DNA of 64,000 nucleotides from Elizabethkingia bruuniana (GTDB taxonomy: Bacteria > Bacteroidota > Bacteroidia > Flavobacteriales > Weeksellaceae), in NCBI RefSeq assembly GCF_002024805.1, contig NZ_CP014337.1, positions 2,604,001 through 2,668,000 on the forward strand. Direction: 5' to 3'. The translations under genes and the position numbers were made by a program. Under the pieces are notes generated by a model that did no database searches, was not told the origin of the DNA, and was given only the letters and a program-made list of their open reading frames with translations. Shown piece after piece: positions 33,147-42,887 of this stretch. Position 1 is the first letter of the stretch, and each line of letters opens with the position of its first letter.

Positions 33147-34946
33147 TCAGTTTCCAAAATTCACAAAATGCGGAATTTCTGTGGCAAAACTATTCATTGG
33201 TAAAAGATTATTCCGGTTACTGTTAAAATCAAAGACCGAATTATTATCAAAAGGAACACGGGGATAATAGGTAAACGAAATCTGAATCCTGTTGAAAACC
33301 AGAAAAGGATTATTAATCAAAACTCCGATTCCTATCTTAGTATTTGTTTTTGTACTCAGCAATTTATCATCAGGCATACCCAGCCATCCGGCTGCCACCG
33401 TCAGATAAGGGCTGAAATGGAAATTCTTCCATGTCTTATCAATAAATAGCTGAAGCTGATATCTTAAAACCAGTTTTTTAGTTCCGATATAATCTGAGTT
33501 GTACACAGGAAATTCATCCGGAGATGAAAGATTAATCCTGTCAATGTAAGAATAATTATGCTGTGGATTTCCCAATGCTAAAGTTGGAGAAAAGAAATGC
33601 CTTACTTTGGCAAATTTCCAGTCTATAAGGTTAGTAAAATAAGTACCATCCAAACGGAAGGACTCACGGTTTCGGCTATTCTCATTAAAAAATCTTCCAA
33701 ACTGTGCTTTCAGAGTGAAATACCCAAGCTTTGTAAAACTTCCATAAGATGCAGAAATACCCACATAAGGCTTAACATTATTACTTCGCGATAAGGCGCC
33801 GCCAGTAAAATTTACTGAATTGCCATAGGCAATATCCTCCGGCAGGTCATATTGGAAAATATTCCTCTGCACCGAGAAATTTCTACGGATAAATCCTACA
33901 GACATCAGAAAACTGTTGTAAGAATTAAAATATTTGTATTTATCAATTTCGGGACTGTCTTTGTATTGGTAATTCTGAAACCTTCCTATCACCGCAATAT
34001 TACTCGATACTTTTTCGCTTGTACCTGATGAAACAGGAATTTGATACCCTCCCCACAGATCCTGGCTGTAAGCTTTGATCTGAACCTCCGGATAAGTAGT
34101 ATCCGTTTCTATGGGAAGTAAAACATTCCTCATAAAATAGTCGAAGCTAAAACCTCCTGCCCATTTTGTAAGAGGTGAAAAGAAATCTCTTCTGACATTG
34201 AAATTGATTCTTTCATTTCTCGAAAAATCACGTTCGCCCAGAATCTGGGCATTGATATAAGAACCGAAAAGATTGTATGCGGTATAGCTTCCTAAAACAT
34301 AATTCTGTCTTTCTTTGGAATCATTTCTATAAAGGAAGTCAAATGTATGCCCCAATCCCAATACATTTTCCTCTGTCACACCCAACCCAATTTTACTGCC
34401 GGAATAACTCATTCTTGGCTTCAGGCTCCAAGAATCAAGAACTTTAACAACTACATCAATAGAATCTTTACCGGAATCACCATCAGAAACACTGATATTA
34501 ACTCTGTTGATGAAAGGCATCCTTCTCAGCAAACGTTCGGATTCGTAGAGCTTCTGAGCATTGTATTCCTCGCCTTCTTTAAAAAGTAAATAATTATTAA
34601 CTGTAGAATTTCTTGTTGTGGAGTGAAGATGATGTGTCAACCAATCATACCATTTCAATTTTTCTTTATTGTCTTTTGAGCCATATCCAAAGGGATCTAT
34701 GGTTTCTATTAGTATATTTCTGATATATTTTTTGTTATAGGTTTCCTGAGACAGCTTTTCTGTCCGTGACTTCACGGAAGTAGAATCTGCCTCCCTTCGG
34801 AATATGAGACGATGGAAAAATTTGGTAACTTTTCTCTGATCCGAAAATTCTTCTATTTTATAATAAAGCGAATCTTTCTTTTCCTGTGCTTTTAAAGAGA
34901 AAAAACCACATAAAAAGAAAATTAAAACTATAATCGACTTGTTCAT
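33147..34946 (-). CDS. BamA/TamA-like outer-membrane barrel protein with POTRA-like region
   Basis: A 599-residue exported protein (signal peptide ending LKAQ, residue 21). Residues about 75-175 contain a POTRA-like element, LLFKEGEEYNAQKLYESERLLRRMPFINRVNISV, preceded by RNILIETIDPFGYG. The remaining 420 residues are alternating aromatic beta-strands of a 16-strand-type barrel (for example FSFDYFMRN, GYFTLKAQFGRFF, RIQISFTYYP). The single recognisable POTRA and the missing canonical final Phe distinguish it from BamA. It is probably a dedicated outer-membrane export or assembly protein. It is the first gene outside the island on the right and faces toward it. Substrate unknown. Confidence 0.85.
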   Translation of the reverse strand: MNKSIIVLIFFLCGFFSLKAQEKKDSLYYKIEEFSDQRKVTKFFHRLIFRREADSTSVKSRTEKLSQETYNKKYIRNILIETIDPFGYGSKDNKEKLKWYDWLTHHLHSTTRNSTVNNYLLFKEGEEYNAQKLYESERLLRRMPFINRVNISVSDGDSGKDSIDVVVKVLDSWSLKPRMSYSGSKIGLGVTEENVLGLGHTFDFLYRNDSKERQNYVLGSYTAYNLFGSYINAQILGERDFSRNERINFNVRRDFFSPLTKWAGGFSFDYFMRNVLLPIETDTTYPEVQIKAYSQDLWGGYQIPVSSGTSEKVSSNIAVIGRFQNYQYKDSPEIDKYKYFNSYNSFLMSVGFIRRNFSVQRNIFQYDLPEDIAYGNSVNFTGGALSRSNNVKPYVGISASYGSFTKLGYFTLKAQFGRFFNENSRNRESFRLDGTYFTNLIDWKFAKVRHFFSPTLALGNPQHNYSYIDRINLSSPDEFPVYNSDYIGTKKLVLRYQLQLFIDKTWKNFHFSPYLTVAAGWLGMPDDKLLSTKTNTKIGIGVLINNPFLVFNRIQISFTYYPRVPFDNNSVFDFNSNRNNLLPMNSFATEIPHFVNFGN

Positions 34947-35321
34947 TAATAATCAAAAATTCAATGAGATTCTTATCATCAATTTATAAGCCAATAAGCA
35001 TTAAACAAATGATAATGTATTTTAGTGGAAAAAATTAAATATAAGGAAATTTTTGATCTGATTCTTTTTAAAACAGATGAAATATTACATAAACCACAGG
35101 ATGTTAGAATTCTAACCATAAATATCTTTATACTCTTTACCATCTGCTATACATGAAAATGTATAGCTAGCCAACTTTTAATAATTCAAAAATTAATGAA
35201 TACCCAGTAAAAAATTATTGATATGGCAAAATTTTTATTATTTTAAGTTTTTCTTTATCTTCGACTACGGAACCGAGCAGGAAACTCCTTTTAGTTCCGC
35301 ATTAACACTATTGCACTGAAT
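34947..35321. other. Intergenic region between divergent genes
   Basis: About 375 bases without a gene. TATCTTCG near 35257, a near match to TAnnTTTG, lies about 60 bases before the next ATG and could be its promoter. Nothing else was recognised. Confidence 0.5.
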
Positions 35322-36614
35322 ATGAAATTATACCCAATCCTTTTAGGGATCAGTCTGCTCCCTTTCGCTGTATGGGGTCAAAAAATGGTTGCTCCCGGTA
35401 GCCCGGACATTAATACAAAGTACATAAAACCCGAAAAATCGCTTTACACCGTATATTATGTCAAGGATAATAATTGGGATAAACAAGGATCATTGATCTA
35501 TGATGTCACCTCAACGGGCAATGAGTTGACCTTAAAAAATGCCTTCACCCCCAAAGACAATTCCAGGGTCAATGTTCGGACAAGTGTTGTGGATCCCCAG
35601 ACACTAAAATCCATCAGTTATGTTGGTGACGAAAAGAAAACAAAACTAAATCTCAACTTTGGTGAGACCATCACAGGTAATTATTATTCCAAAGAAACCA
35701 AAAAAGATAAAAAGGTAAATTTTCGTCCTACCGAAGCATTTATTGACTTCAACTGGACGGATCTGATGATCGGAACACTTCCTTTGGATGTTGGCTATAA
35801 AGCCCGAATCCCACAATTCTATTATAATGATGGTTCCAATGTTCATGTAGAATACTACACCATTAAGGAAGTAAAAAGCTACAGTTACAATTCTCCAAAA
35901 ACGGGTAAACATGCAACTTGGCTGGTCACCTTACTGGAAGAAAGCACCAATGCTATCTATAATTTTGTTATTGACAAAAAAGACAGAAGACTGTGGCAAC
36001 GTGAAATGTCCATGAGCAAAGGCATGTGGGAGATTACAGTCAACGAGGAACTAGACTACCAACCAATCAAAAATAAATTCAACAAGGATCAGGCGATTCG
36101 GCAGATCTCCAATGGTAACAGTGTAGTTATCGGTACCGCCTTTGCAAGGTCGCGTTCCGGAAAAAAATTGGGAGGTCTGGTGAACACGGCAAAAAAACAA
36201 TATGCCCCAAAAGGGACTGAAATTCTGCTTTTCCCTAATTCTGCTTATTACGATGAATGGCTCGATGTCAATAAAAAAATCCGAAAAGAAAAGAAAGTTG
36301 CTGAAGTGCCATTGGATCCAGATTTTGGACACTCCATCAAGCGGACCAGAACCTATGACGATGAAGGGCACTTTGAGTTTGCCGACCTAATGCCCGGTAA
36401 CTATATCATTATGACCAGCTTCGATTTTACCAATTCTTACAATTATTCGTATGTATCCGGTTATACAAACTATTACAACTATTGGGGTTATGCAGGTTCC
36501 ACAACCAATTACGGTACCGGCAGATCATCTTATACAGATAAAGCCAATATCGAAAAACGGATCACTATTGATAAAGATGGTGAAAAAAAAGAAGTGAATT
36601 TAAAGGAAATGTAA
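35322..36614 (+). CDS. Exported protein with DUF3108-like beta domain, unknown function
   Basis: A 430-residue secreted protein (signal peptide ending VWGQ, residue 20). The first part (about 35-245) reads like the DUF3108/LolA-like beta fold (YTVYYVKDNNWDKQGSLIYDV, LKSISYVGDEKKTKL, WLVTLLEESTNAIYNFVIDK). The second part has a carboxypeptidase-regulatory-like strand set (TYDDEGHFEFADLMPGNYII) and a Tyr/Asn/Gly-rich stretch near residues 375-400. Codon use is visibly different from the neighbours, with more C- and G-ending codons (ACC, GAC, CGG), which may mean acquisition from a less AT-rich relative. It stands alone. The function cannot be named. Confidence 0.72.
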   Translation: MKLYPILLGISLLPFAVWGQKMVAPGSPDINTKYIKPEKSLYTVYYVKDNNWDKQGSLIYDVTSTGNELTLKNAFTPKDNSRVNVRTSVVDPQTLKSISYVGDEKKTKLNLNFGETITGNYYSKETKKDKKVNFRPTEAFIDFNWTDLMIGTLPLDVGYKARIPQFYYNDGSNVHVEYYTIKEVKSYSYNSPKTGKHATWLVTLLEESTNAIYNFVIDKKDRRLWQREMSMSKGMWEITVNEELDYQPIKNKFNKDQAIRQISNGNSVVIGTAFARSRSGKKLGGLVNTAKKQYAPKGTEILLFPNSAYYDEWLDVNKKIRKEKKVAEVPLDPDFGHSIKRTRTYDDEGHFEFADLMPGNYIIMTSFDFTNSYNYSYVSGYTNYYNYWGYAGSTTNYGTGRSSYTDKANIEKRITIDKDGEKKEVNLKEM

Positions 36615-36739
36615 TCAAAATAATAAGAACTCATATAGAGTAGCTACATTGTGCAAATATTGGTTAACCAGTACTTTGCTCACAATAGCTACTCTAAATA
36701 TCTTTATCTTACAAAAAATACTTCATAAGATTGAATATC

Positions 36740-37567
36740 CTACTCCTTCACCAGCTCAATGGGATTTTCTTCTTTTTGAAAACTCATTTTACCACTTTTA
36801 AAAAATTCTTTTATGTTGACTTCCTGACCATTGACTACCACTTTATTAATTCTGTCAGGATCTATTCCTTTTTCGCGAAGATGTAAAAGCGGATCCTTCA
36901 CATTATCCTGATATAATTTATTATACTTCTTAGCCGGTATTTCTATATACTGCTGATCGGATTTTTCAAACATAATAAAAACATCAGAAGTCTTTACCAA
37001 CTCCATTTTATGTTGCTGTTTGTCATCAGATATTTTCAGAATCAATCCCGGCAATCCATAAAATTTATAAGGTCCGTCTGAAATCGGTATTTCATTTGTA
37101 AACCATGCTGTCCATTTGCGTCCCGCAAAAAATGTGGAAGCTTTTTGAACATTGTAGCCCTCATAAACCGACTTCTCCTGAAGCACCTCCCATTTCAGAG
37201 GTCTCTCTTCTTTTATTTTATAATATCCACCTACTAGATCCGTATACATATCGGTTGTCGGATTCGCGTATTGTTTTTCAATAAAAGTTTTATAATATGT
37301 TTTCTGAGATATTAGCATATTATTTTTTCTCATCTTCTGCAATACGGAATCACGTTTATATTCTTCGTATTTGTAGTAGAAAGATCCTTTTGGCGAAACA
37401 TCCAGATAAGTAACATCTTCTATTTTAGCATCCGGTTTTAATGAGTCTTTCAAGTAAGAATGTTTATAGACAAAACGGGCATTTTGTCCTGATAATACTA
37501 TAAAAGCACAAAATAAGAATGCATATTTTAGCATGTTTTTGAATTTTAATATTGAGTGATTTGTCAT
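36740..37567 (-). CDS. GLPGLI-family exported protein
   Basis: The protein has 275 residues, or about 264 from the better start at 37534 (MLKYAFLFCAFIVLSGQ), which gives a normal signal peptide. The defining block is present: RKWTAWFTNEIPISDGPYKF followed by YGLPGLILKISDD. GLPGLI proteins are secreted Bacteroidota proteins of unknown function, often found near bacteriocin-like leader peptides and TonB receptors. A second member lies at 47818 in this window. The last 40 residues (KSGKMSFQKEENPIELVKE) end with the family-typical NPIEL motif. Regulation is not visible. Confidence 0.9.
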   Translation of the reverse strand: MTNHSILKFKNMLKYAFLFCAFIVLSGQNARFVYKHSYLKDSLKPDAKIEDVTYLDVSPKGSFYYKYEEYKRDSVLQKMRKNNMLISQKTYYKTFIEKQYANPTTDMYTDLVGGYYKIKEERPLKWEVLQEKSVYEGYNVQKASTFFAGRKWTAWFTNEIPISDGPYKFYGLPGLILKISDDKQQHKMELVKTSDVFIMFEKSDQQYIEIPAKKYNKLYQDNVKDPLLHLREKGIDPDRINKVVVNGQEVNIKEFFKSGKMSFQKEENPIELVKE

Positions 37568-37862
37568 AAAATTCCTTAGGTTGGTTTTTAAGTTCTATTG
37601 GTGAGTAATAATGGCCTTTATAACTATCATAAATAATGATTGACATATTTTATGATTAGCTATTTCGCTAAGTTATTCAAAAAAAGCAAATGCATATATA
37701 TTTTCCCTTAAAATAAAATTTACGATTTATTTTATTCATTGAAAGTATTGTAATTCAATTTAAAAATAAAAATCAATTATGAAGCACCCCGAAGCCCTCT
37801 ATTATTTTGATTTTAAAAGTTTCTCCATTTAATTTCTTTATTACTTTTACTATTATCTTTTC

Positions 37863-38075
37863 ATGGTAATTTTCTTTGCTGTTATCAATTTTAAAGTAAT
37901 GCCTAATCATGCAGTCAGTTATTATAAAACCGAAAAATGGGATTCTCAGAAAATATATACAAATGAAATTGCTGTAAACAAAAAAACTGACCTGGATCTA
38001 CAACAAAAATTAAAATTGAATGATTTTTACAATTTTAGAAATCCGGAATTCATTTCTTTTGCTAAAAAAAATTAA
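37863..38075 (+). CDS. Small ORF upstream of the S41 peptidase, uncertain
   Basis: A 70-residue ORF that ends directly at the ATG of the S41 peptidase gene (TAA followed by ATG). The N-terminal 12 residues are hydrophobic (MVIFFAVINFKV) and the rest is polar (KTEKWDSQKIYTNEIAVNKKTDLDL). No family is recognisable. The abutting stop/start is the only argument that it is translated; it may be a decayed gene. Confidence 0.35.
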   Translation: MVIFFAVINFKVMPNHAVSYYKTEKWDSQKIYTNEIAVNKKTDLDLQQKLKLNDFYNFRNPEFISFAKKN

Positions 38076-39509
38076 ATGAAAATTCAAATCGTTTTACTAT
38101 TCCTTCTCTTATCTGTTTTTGGCTATGTAAATGCACAAACACAATGCAACTGCAATGATGCCTTACAGAAAATAATTCTTAAAATCGAAAGTGAATATCC
38201 TGGCTTTGACATCAAAACAAAGGACAAATTACTTTACAACAGCGTCAAAGAAAGCTCAACAAAATTAGCGCTGGAAAATAAAAATCCTTCCGAATGTCTG
38301 GATATTCTGAAAGCCTATATAGGATTTTTCAAGGACAGACATATCGGGGTTTTACCTAATGAATATCTATCTCAACAGAACACCACTTCAAAAACGACTG
38401 AAATAAAGACTTCAAAACCAGCGAATATAGACCTGAAAAGATTCAAAAAAGATATTCTTACGAAACCTAATCAATTTGAAGGTATCTGGAAAGATGATAA
38501 TTATGAGATTGGCGTAAAAAAGGTAAATCAGAATGAATATATTGGTTTCATCATCAAAGCAGATCCTAAGTACTGGAAACCTAACGAGATTAAGTTCAGA
38601 TTATTTGCAGACGGAACTTGTGAATATTACATGCAGGACCGCTCTGTACAAAAAGGAAAATATAAAATCTATGATGCCAGTATTTTATTTTTTGATGCCT
38701 TAAAATCTTCTTTTACAAAACAATTACCTGCTGCTACTTTAAACCAGGAAGAGATAAAAGATAAGATCAATGAGATTAACGGTTTTTATGTAAAAAAGCT
38801 TACACCCAGAACAACCCTCATAAAGCTACCAAACTTCAGCGAAGTATTTTTGGAGGCTATTGAAGCAATGCTGGAAAAAAATAAAAAACTTATCGAAAAT
38901 TCAGAGTTTCTGATTATAGATGTAAGAGACAATAGTGGCGGCACTGATAATGCTTATAGTTCTATACTATCCTACATCAGCACAAATCCTATAAGATCTG
39001 TTGGCGTAGAGTATTTGTCTTCAGAAAGCTTCATTCGCAATTCTCAAAAATATTTACAGGGACTTGAAAAGGATTCTATCAAGAATAAAGATAGGATTGA
39101 TAATCTAAGAAAGAGAATTGTCCTATTAAAAGAGAATTTAGGCAAATATGTAAACTTCAGTGATAAGAAAGTCAATATAGAAAACATAAATTATGCTCCC
39201 AAAAGTCCTTCGCAGATTGTAGTACTGGCAAATAATCGTACAGCGAGTGCAGCAGAGAATTTTCTTTTAAGAACAAAGCAAAGCAAGAAAGTTAAGATTA
39301 TGGGTATACCATCCTCCGGGGTTCTGGATTATGCCAATGCTATGTTTTTCGAATATGGGTGTGATAATTACAAACTCCTGATGCCAACGTACCGTTCATT
39401 CCGATTACCAGATTATCCGATTGACAACATCGGTGTTCAGCCTGATATTTATCTTGATACAAGCGTTTCGGACTGGGTGAAATACGCAGTTGATTATCTG
39501 GAAAATTAA
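38076..39509 (+). CDS. S41-family (tail-specific/CtpA-like) exported peptidase
   Basis: The 477-residue protein has a signal peptide (cleavage near VNAQ, residue 21). Its catalytic S41 domain lies in the second half: LIKLPNFSE, then IIDVRDNSGGTDNAY, then VVLANNRTASAAENFLLRTKQSKKVKIMG. The serine in TASAAE is the nucleophile, and the SSGVLDYANAMFF region and PTYRSFRLPDYPIDNIGVQPDI are the usual C-terminal blocks. No PDZ domain is evident, which separates it from CtpA and places it with the secreted Bacteroidota S41 peptidases. The N-terminal third (CNCNDALQKIILKIESEYPGF) is the helical domain of these proteins. It probably digests peptides or proteins in the periplasm. Confidence 0.9.
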   Translation: MKIQIVLLFLLLSVFGYVNAQTQCNCNDALQKIILKIESEYPGFDIKTKDKLLYNSVKESSTKLALENKNPSECLDILKAYIGFFKDRHIGVLPNEYLSQQNTTSKTTEIKTSKPANIDLKRFKKDILTKPNQFEGIWKDDNYEIGVKKVNQNEYIGFIIKADPKYWKPNEIKFRLFADGTCEYYMQDRSVQKGKYKIYDASILFFDALKSSFTKQLPAATLNQEEIKDKINEINGFYVKKLTPRTTLIKLPNFSEVFLEAIEAMLEKNKKLIENSEFLIIDVRDNSGGTDNAYSSILSYISTNPIRSVGVEYLSSESFIRNSQKYLQGLEKDSIKNKDRIDNLRKRIVLLKENLGKYVNFSDKKVNIENINYAPKSPSQIVVLANNRTASAAENFLLRTKQSKKVKIMGIPSSGVLDYANAMFFEYGCDNYKLLMPTYRSFRLPDYPIDNIGVQPDIYLDTSVSDWVKYAVDYLEN

Positions 39510-39591
39510 TTGTTATAAAACAATACAGAATTATAACTGAAGCCTTTGCAGAGTTACGACAGGCAGGTATCAGTACAGATCACATAATCAT

Positions 39592-40290
39592 TTAGCAAAT
39601 CAGTAATAACCGGTATTCACCATCGTTTTCGACAGGAGCACGGTGCACACATGGTAAGACTTTTTGTTCCGGGTGATCTACTGCCAAGCGCCAAAGATGT
39701 CCCAATCCTAAATTAACAGGTTGGGCATTTGGTTCAGCCTGATAATGCAAATCAAAATAATTCTCCTTTAAAAAATCTTCAAATTCTGATTCCGGTCCGT
39801 CGTGTAATTCTTTCAGCTTTTCACGAACTTCCGGAATCAGGATTTTTTGTATTACCTGGTCATTGGAAACAATATCGCTAGCAGCACCATAATAAGTGCA
39901 TAAAAAAGTATCAGTACCAATTGGTGAACGATCCACATGCCAGGAATAGACATCGGTTGAAATAAAATCAAACTCATCGTCCCGTTCATAGCGTTTCAGC
40001 AAATTAAGAGAAGGCGATGCTCCGAAATTGGTTAATAATTGCAGGTCTTTGAGTATAATTTCTCTGGCAGCACTCCCCTTTCCCGATAATTGCAATGCTA
40101 AAAGATCTTCAATGGAAACCTCTGTAATATTCTCTTTTAACTGAAGCTGAGTTACGATCTCTTTAAAATCTCCGTCTAAATTTCTGTGCCAGCAAAGCGC
40201 ATTGGTATTTCCCTGAAAATCGGTATTTACCAATTCAGAAAATGTAGCAACTATTCCAACCTGATTGTTATCGGAAAATCTGTTGTTCAT
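39592..40290 (-). CDS. DUF1826-like protein
   Basis: A 232-residue cytoplasmic protein. ALCWHRNLDGDFKEIV near the N-terminus, YSWHVDRSPIGTDTFLCTYYGAASDIV in the middle and CVHRAPVENDGEYRLLLIC at the C-terminus match the DUF1826 layout as I remember it. The WHVD and late HRAP residues could be metal ligands as in 2-oxoglutarate oxygenase folds, but no activity is known. DUF1826 genes in proteobacteria are often near zinc-homeostasis genes; none is seen here. It is monocistronic. Confidence 0.7.
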   Translation of the reverse strand: MNNRFSDNNQVGIVATFSELVNTDFQGNTNALCWHRNLDGDFKEIVTQLQLKENITEVSIEDLLALQLSGKGSAAREIILKDLQLLTNFGASPSLNLLKRYERDDEFDFISTDVYSWHVDRSPIGTDTFLCTYYGAASDIVSNDQVIQKILIPEVREKLKELHDGPESEFEDFLKENYFDLHYQAEPNAQPVNLGLGHLWRLAVDHPEQKVLPCVHRAPVENDGEYRLLLIC

Positions 40291-40430
40291 GTTTTTAAGT
40301 AAAAGTGTCTGATTGTTTTATGCTGTGCAAAAGTACGAAACAGATCTCAGGATAGATATAAAATTTCAGCACTTCAAATACCAGATAATGCGTATATTAG
40401 TTATTCTGTTGGTTGACAAACAATATACAA

Positions 40431-41480
40431 ATGAAAAAATATACCTTCTTTCTGGCCTTTGTTCTACTGAGTTTTTGTATCTCGTGTAAGGATATTGGCA
40501 AACCAGTAAATAAACAAAAATCAGGTTCTTACTTTGTCGATTCCAAAGGAAAAATAGTCTATTGCCAAAACGGTAATTGGTTTAGTCTGGGTGTATTACC
40601 GATGAATGCTGATGCAAAGTCTTTTCAGGTTCTGACAGAAGATATAGCCAAAGACAAAGATTCCGTATACTTTCGTAGTATGGCGCAAAAGCTGGTAGAC
40701 AAAAATTCCTTTTATGTCGACAATCAGATTCCGAAAGATCGTCTTCATGTTTATTATATCGATCAGGTTTTAGGCTTTGGTATTATTAAAGGAGCAGATC
40801 CCAAAACATATGAACTGGTAAAAGACCATATAAACTGGGCTCGCGACAAGGATCATTACTTCTATGCAGACCGTATGATAAATGCAGACCGGAATACTTT
40901 TGCATTCGTCAATGATTATTTTCTGAAAGACAAAGACTCTGTCTATGTTTCACCTAACATCGGAAAGTTTAAGTCAATCCTGCCTAATCCCGGAAATGTT
41001 GAAACTATAAACAAACAATACATAAGAATAGGGAATACCATCTATTTCCCGTCTTTTCGTCAAGACTCGGAAGTCGTAACAAATTCATTTGATAAAATTG
41101 ACAAGATCAGAATCATTAATCAGGATATTATTGGCATAAATAATAACACTATATTATCCAGAGGCAAAAAGTTTAAATATGATCAAGTTGATGCTGATTC
41201 CTTTCAATTATTTCCTATTGATAAAAAAAATAGTGCATATGCAGACAATCCGTATTCAAAAGACAAAAACAATGTATATTACAATGAGGAAATAATTCCG
41301 GATGCAGATGTAAAGTCATTTATACTCATGGATAATAATTTCGGAAAAGATGCAAAAAATGTCTATTATAAAAACCAACTACTAAAGGGTGTGGATGCGC
41401 CAAGCTTTAAGAAAGAAGGTGATTTTTATAAAGACAAATCAGGAAATAAATTTAGCGTTCTGACAGGAAAGAAACTCTAA
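40431..41480 (+). CDS. DKNYY-family lipoprotein, copy 1
   Basis: A 349-residue lipoprotein from the chosen ATG (MKKYTFFLAFVLLSFCISC, lipobox cysteine at residue 19). An upstream in-frame ATG at 40413 is less likely. The protein is made of DKNYY-type repeats: KDKDSVYF, RDKDHYFYADR, KDKDSVYVS, KDKNNVYYNEE and KDAKNVYYKNQ. DKNYY proteins are Bacteroidota/Fusobacteriota envelope proteins of unknown function. A close paralogue follows at 41686, and even the 50 bases before each start are alike, so this is a tandem duplication that includes the regulatory region. Confidence 0.88.
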   Translation: MKKYTFFLAFVLLSFCISCKDIGKPVNKQKSGSYFVDSKGKIVYCQNGNWFSLGVLPMNADAKSFQVLTEDIAKDKDSVYFRSMAQKLVDKNSFYVDNQIPKDRLHVYYIDQVLGFGIIKGADPKTYELVKDHINWARDKDHYFYADRMINADRNTFAFVNDYFLKDKDSVYVSPNIGKFKSILPNPGNVETINKQYIRIGNTIYFPSFRQDSEVVTNSFDKIDKIRIINQDIIGINNNTILSRGKKFKYDQVDADSFQLFPIDKKNSAYADNPYSKDKNNVYYNEEIIPDADVKSFILMDNNFGKDAKNVYYKNQLLKGVDAPSFKKEGDFYKDKSGNKFSVLTGKKL

Positions 41481-41501
41481 AATTTCGCAATACTCTGTTT
41501 C

Positions 41502-41549
41502 CTATTTTATTTCCCGTTGTTGCAGGTTGAAAAACATTCCAGGCCGATT
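41502..41549 (-). pseudogene. 3'-terminal remnant of a VOC-family gene
   Basis: On the minus strand this stretch reads NRPGMFFNLQQREIK-stop, in frame, against AGTVFNLQQREIK-stop at the end of the intact VOC gene at 46342. The DNA TATTTTATTTCCCGTTGTTG is shared exactly. Nothing of the rest of the gene is present. It lies between the two DKNYY copies. Confidence 0.7.
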
Positions 41550-41685
41550 TATTATGCCAAAATCTATTGTTAAAATACTTCATCGTTTAATTCACTGGAA
41601 AAATAGAGAATAGGTATTTTTAAATACTGCACATACCGGATAATGTGTATATTAGTTATCCTGTTGTTTCACAAATAATATATAA

Positions 41686-42735
41686 ATGAAAAAATACACC
41701 TTCTTTCTGGCTTGTATTATACTCAGCTTTTGTACTTCTTGCAAGGATATTGGTAAACTGGTTGATCAAAAAAAATCGCGTTCCTACTTTATTGATTCCA
41801 AAGGAAAAATACTTTATTCTTCATCTGGTGACTGGTTTACTTCGGGGGTATCACCTATGAATGCTGATGCAAAATCGTTTCAAGTTCTGGCAGAAGATTT
41901 AGCTAAAGATAAAGATTCTGTATACTACTGTGGAAAGGCTCAAGATCTGGTGGTAGATATACCCTCTTTTCATTTAAAAAACAACATCATGAAAGATCGC
42001 TTTCATGTATTTTATAATTTTAGCGGGAGCATTTATTCAATTACAGGAGCAGATCCTAAAACGTATGAACTCATAAACAACCATAAGGAATGGACACGGG
42101 ACAAAAACCATTATTTTTACGATGGGACTATGGTGTCTGCTGACCGGAAAACTTTTGCATTCGTCAATGATTATTTTCATAAGGATAAAGATTCGGTTTA
42201 TGTCTTATATAACACCAGACACTTCAAGTCAGTACTGCCTAATAAGGCAAATATTGAGTCTATTAACAAATATTACATAAAAGCAGGAAACACCATCTAT
42301 TACCCGCCTTTTGGAAAAGATTCAAACGCCGTAGCGAAAACATTTAATTCTTTAGATAATATCAGGATTATTAATCCAAGTATTATTAGTATAAACAATA
42401 AAACTATACTATCCTCGGGTAAAAATTTTAAATATGATCAGGTTGATGCCGGTTCCTTTCAACTATTTCCAGCCGATGAAGACAAGTATACCTATGAAAG
42501 CAGCTCTTATTCAAAGGATAAGAACAATGTTTATTATGACGAGGAAGTTATTCCGGCTGCCGATACCAAGACATTTATAATCATGGGTGATTATTTCGGA
42601 AAAGATGCAAAAAACGCCTATTATAAAAACCAATTACTAAAAGGTGTGGATGCACAAAGCTTTAAGAAAGAAGGTGATTTTTATAAAGACAAATCAGGAA
42701 ATAAATTTAACGCTATAGGAGGAAATAAAATTTAA
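41686..42735 (+). CDS. DKNYY-family lipoprotein, copy 2
   Basis: A 349-residue lipoprotein (MKKYTFFLACIILSFCTSC, lipobox cysteine at residue 19), colinear with the protein encoded at 40431 and highly similar along its length. The C-terminal GVDAQSFKKEGDFYKDKSGN differs by a single residue from copy 1. Differences are spread out, with more change in the middle repeats, which suggests an older duplication with partial divergence. The region before the start (GTATATTAGTTATCCTGTTG) nearly repeats that of copy 1 (GTATATTAGTTATTCTGTTG), so both likely respond to the same signal. Function unknown. Confidence 0.88.
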   Translation: MKKYTFFLACIILSFCTSCKDIGKLVDQKKSRSYFIDSKGKILYSSSGDWFTSGVSPMNADAKSFQVLAEDLAKDKDSVYYCGKAQDLVVDIPSFHLKNNIMKDRFHVFYNFSGSIYSITGADPKTYELINNHKEWTRDKNHYFYDGTMVSADRKTFAFVNDYFHKDKDSVYVLYNTRHFKSVLPNKANIESINKYYIKAGNTIYYPPFGKDSNAVAKTFNSLDNIRIINPSIISINNKTILSSGKNFKYDQVDAGSFQLFPADEDKYTYESSSYSKDKNNVYYDEEVIPAADTKTFIIMGDYFGKDAKNAYYKNQLLKGVDAQSFKKEGDFYKDKSGNKFNAIGGNKI

Positions 42736-42887
42736 TAATTGTGATAGCTGCTATTAACCCCTGATAGAGCCACCCATTCAATATCATTTCAATATTTATT
42801 TAGAATGATTTAAAATAAAATTGTAAAATAATTCACTTTTCCTTTATTTTGCATTTTTATTTATAATAGTTTTAAATAAGGTTAATA

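Noticed and set aside
36740-39509. RiPP biosynthesis operon (GLPGLI, small ORF, S41 peptidase)
   Set aside because: The GLPGLI gene is on the opposite strand, the small ORF has no leader motif, and there is no modification enzyme or transporter.
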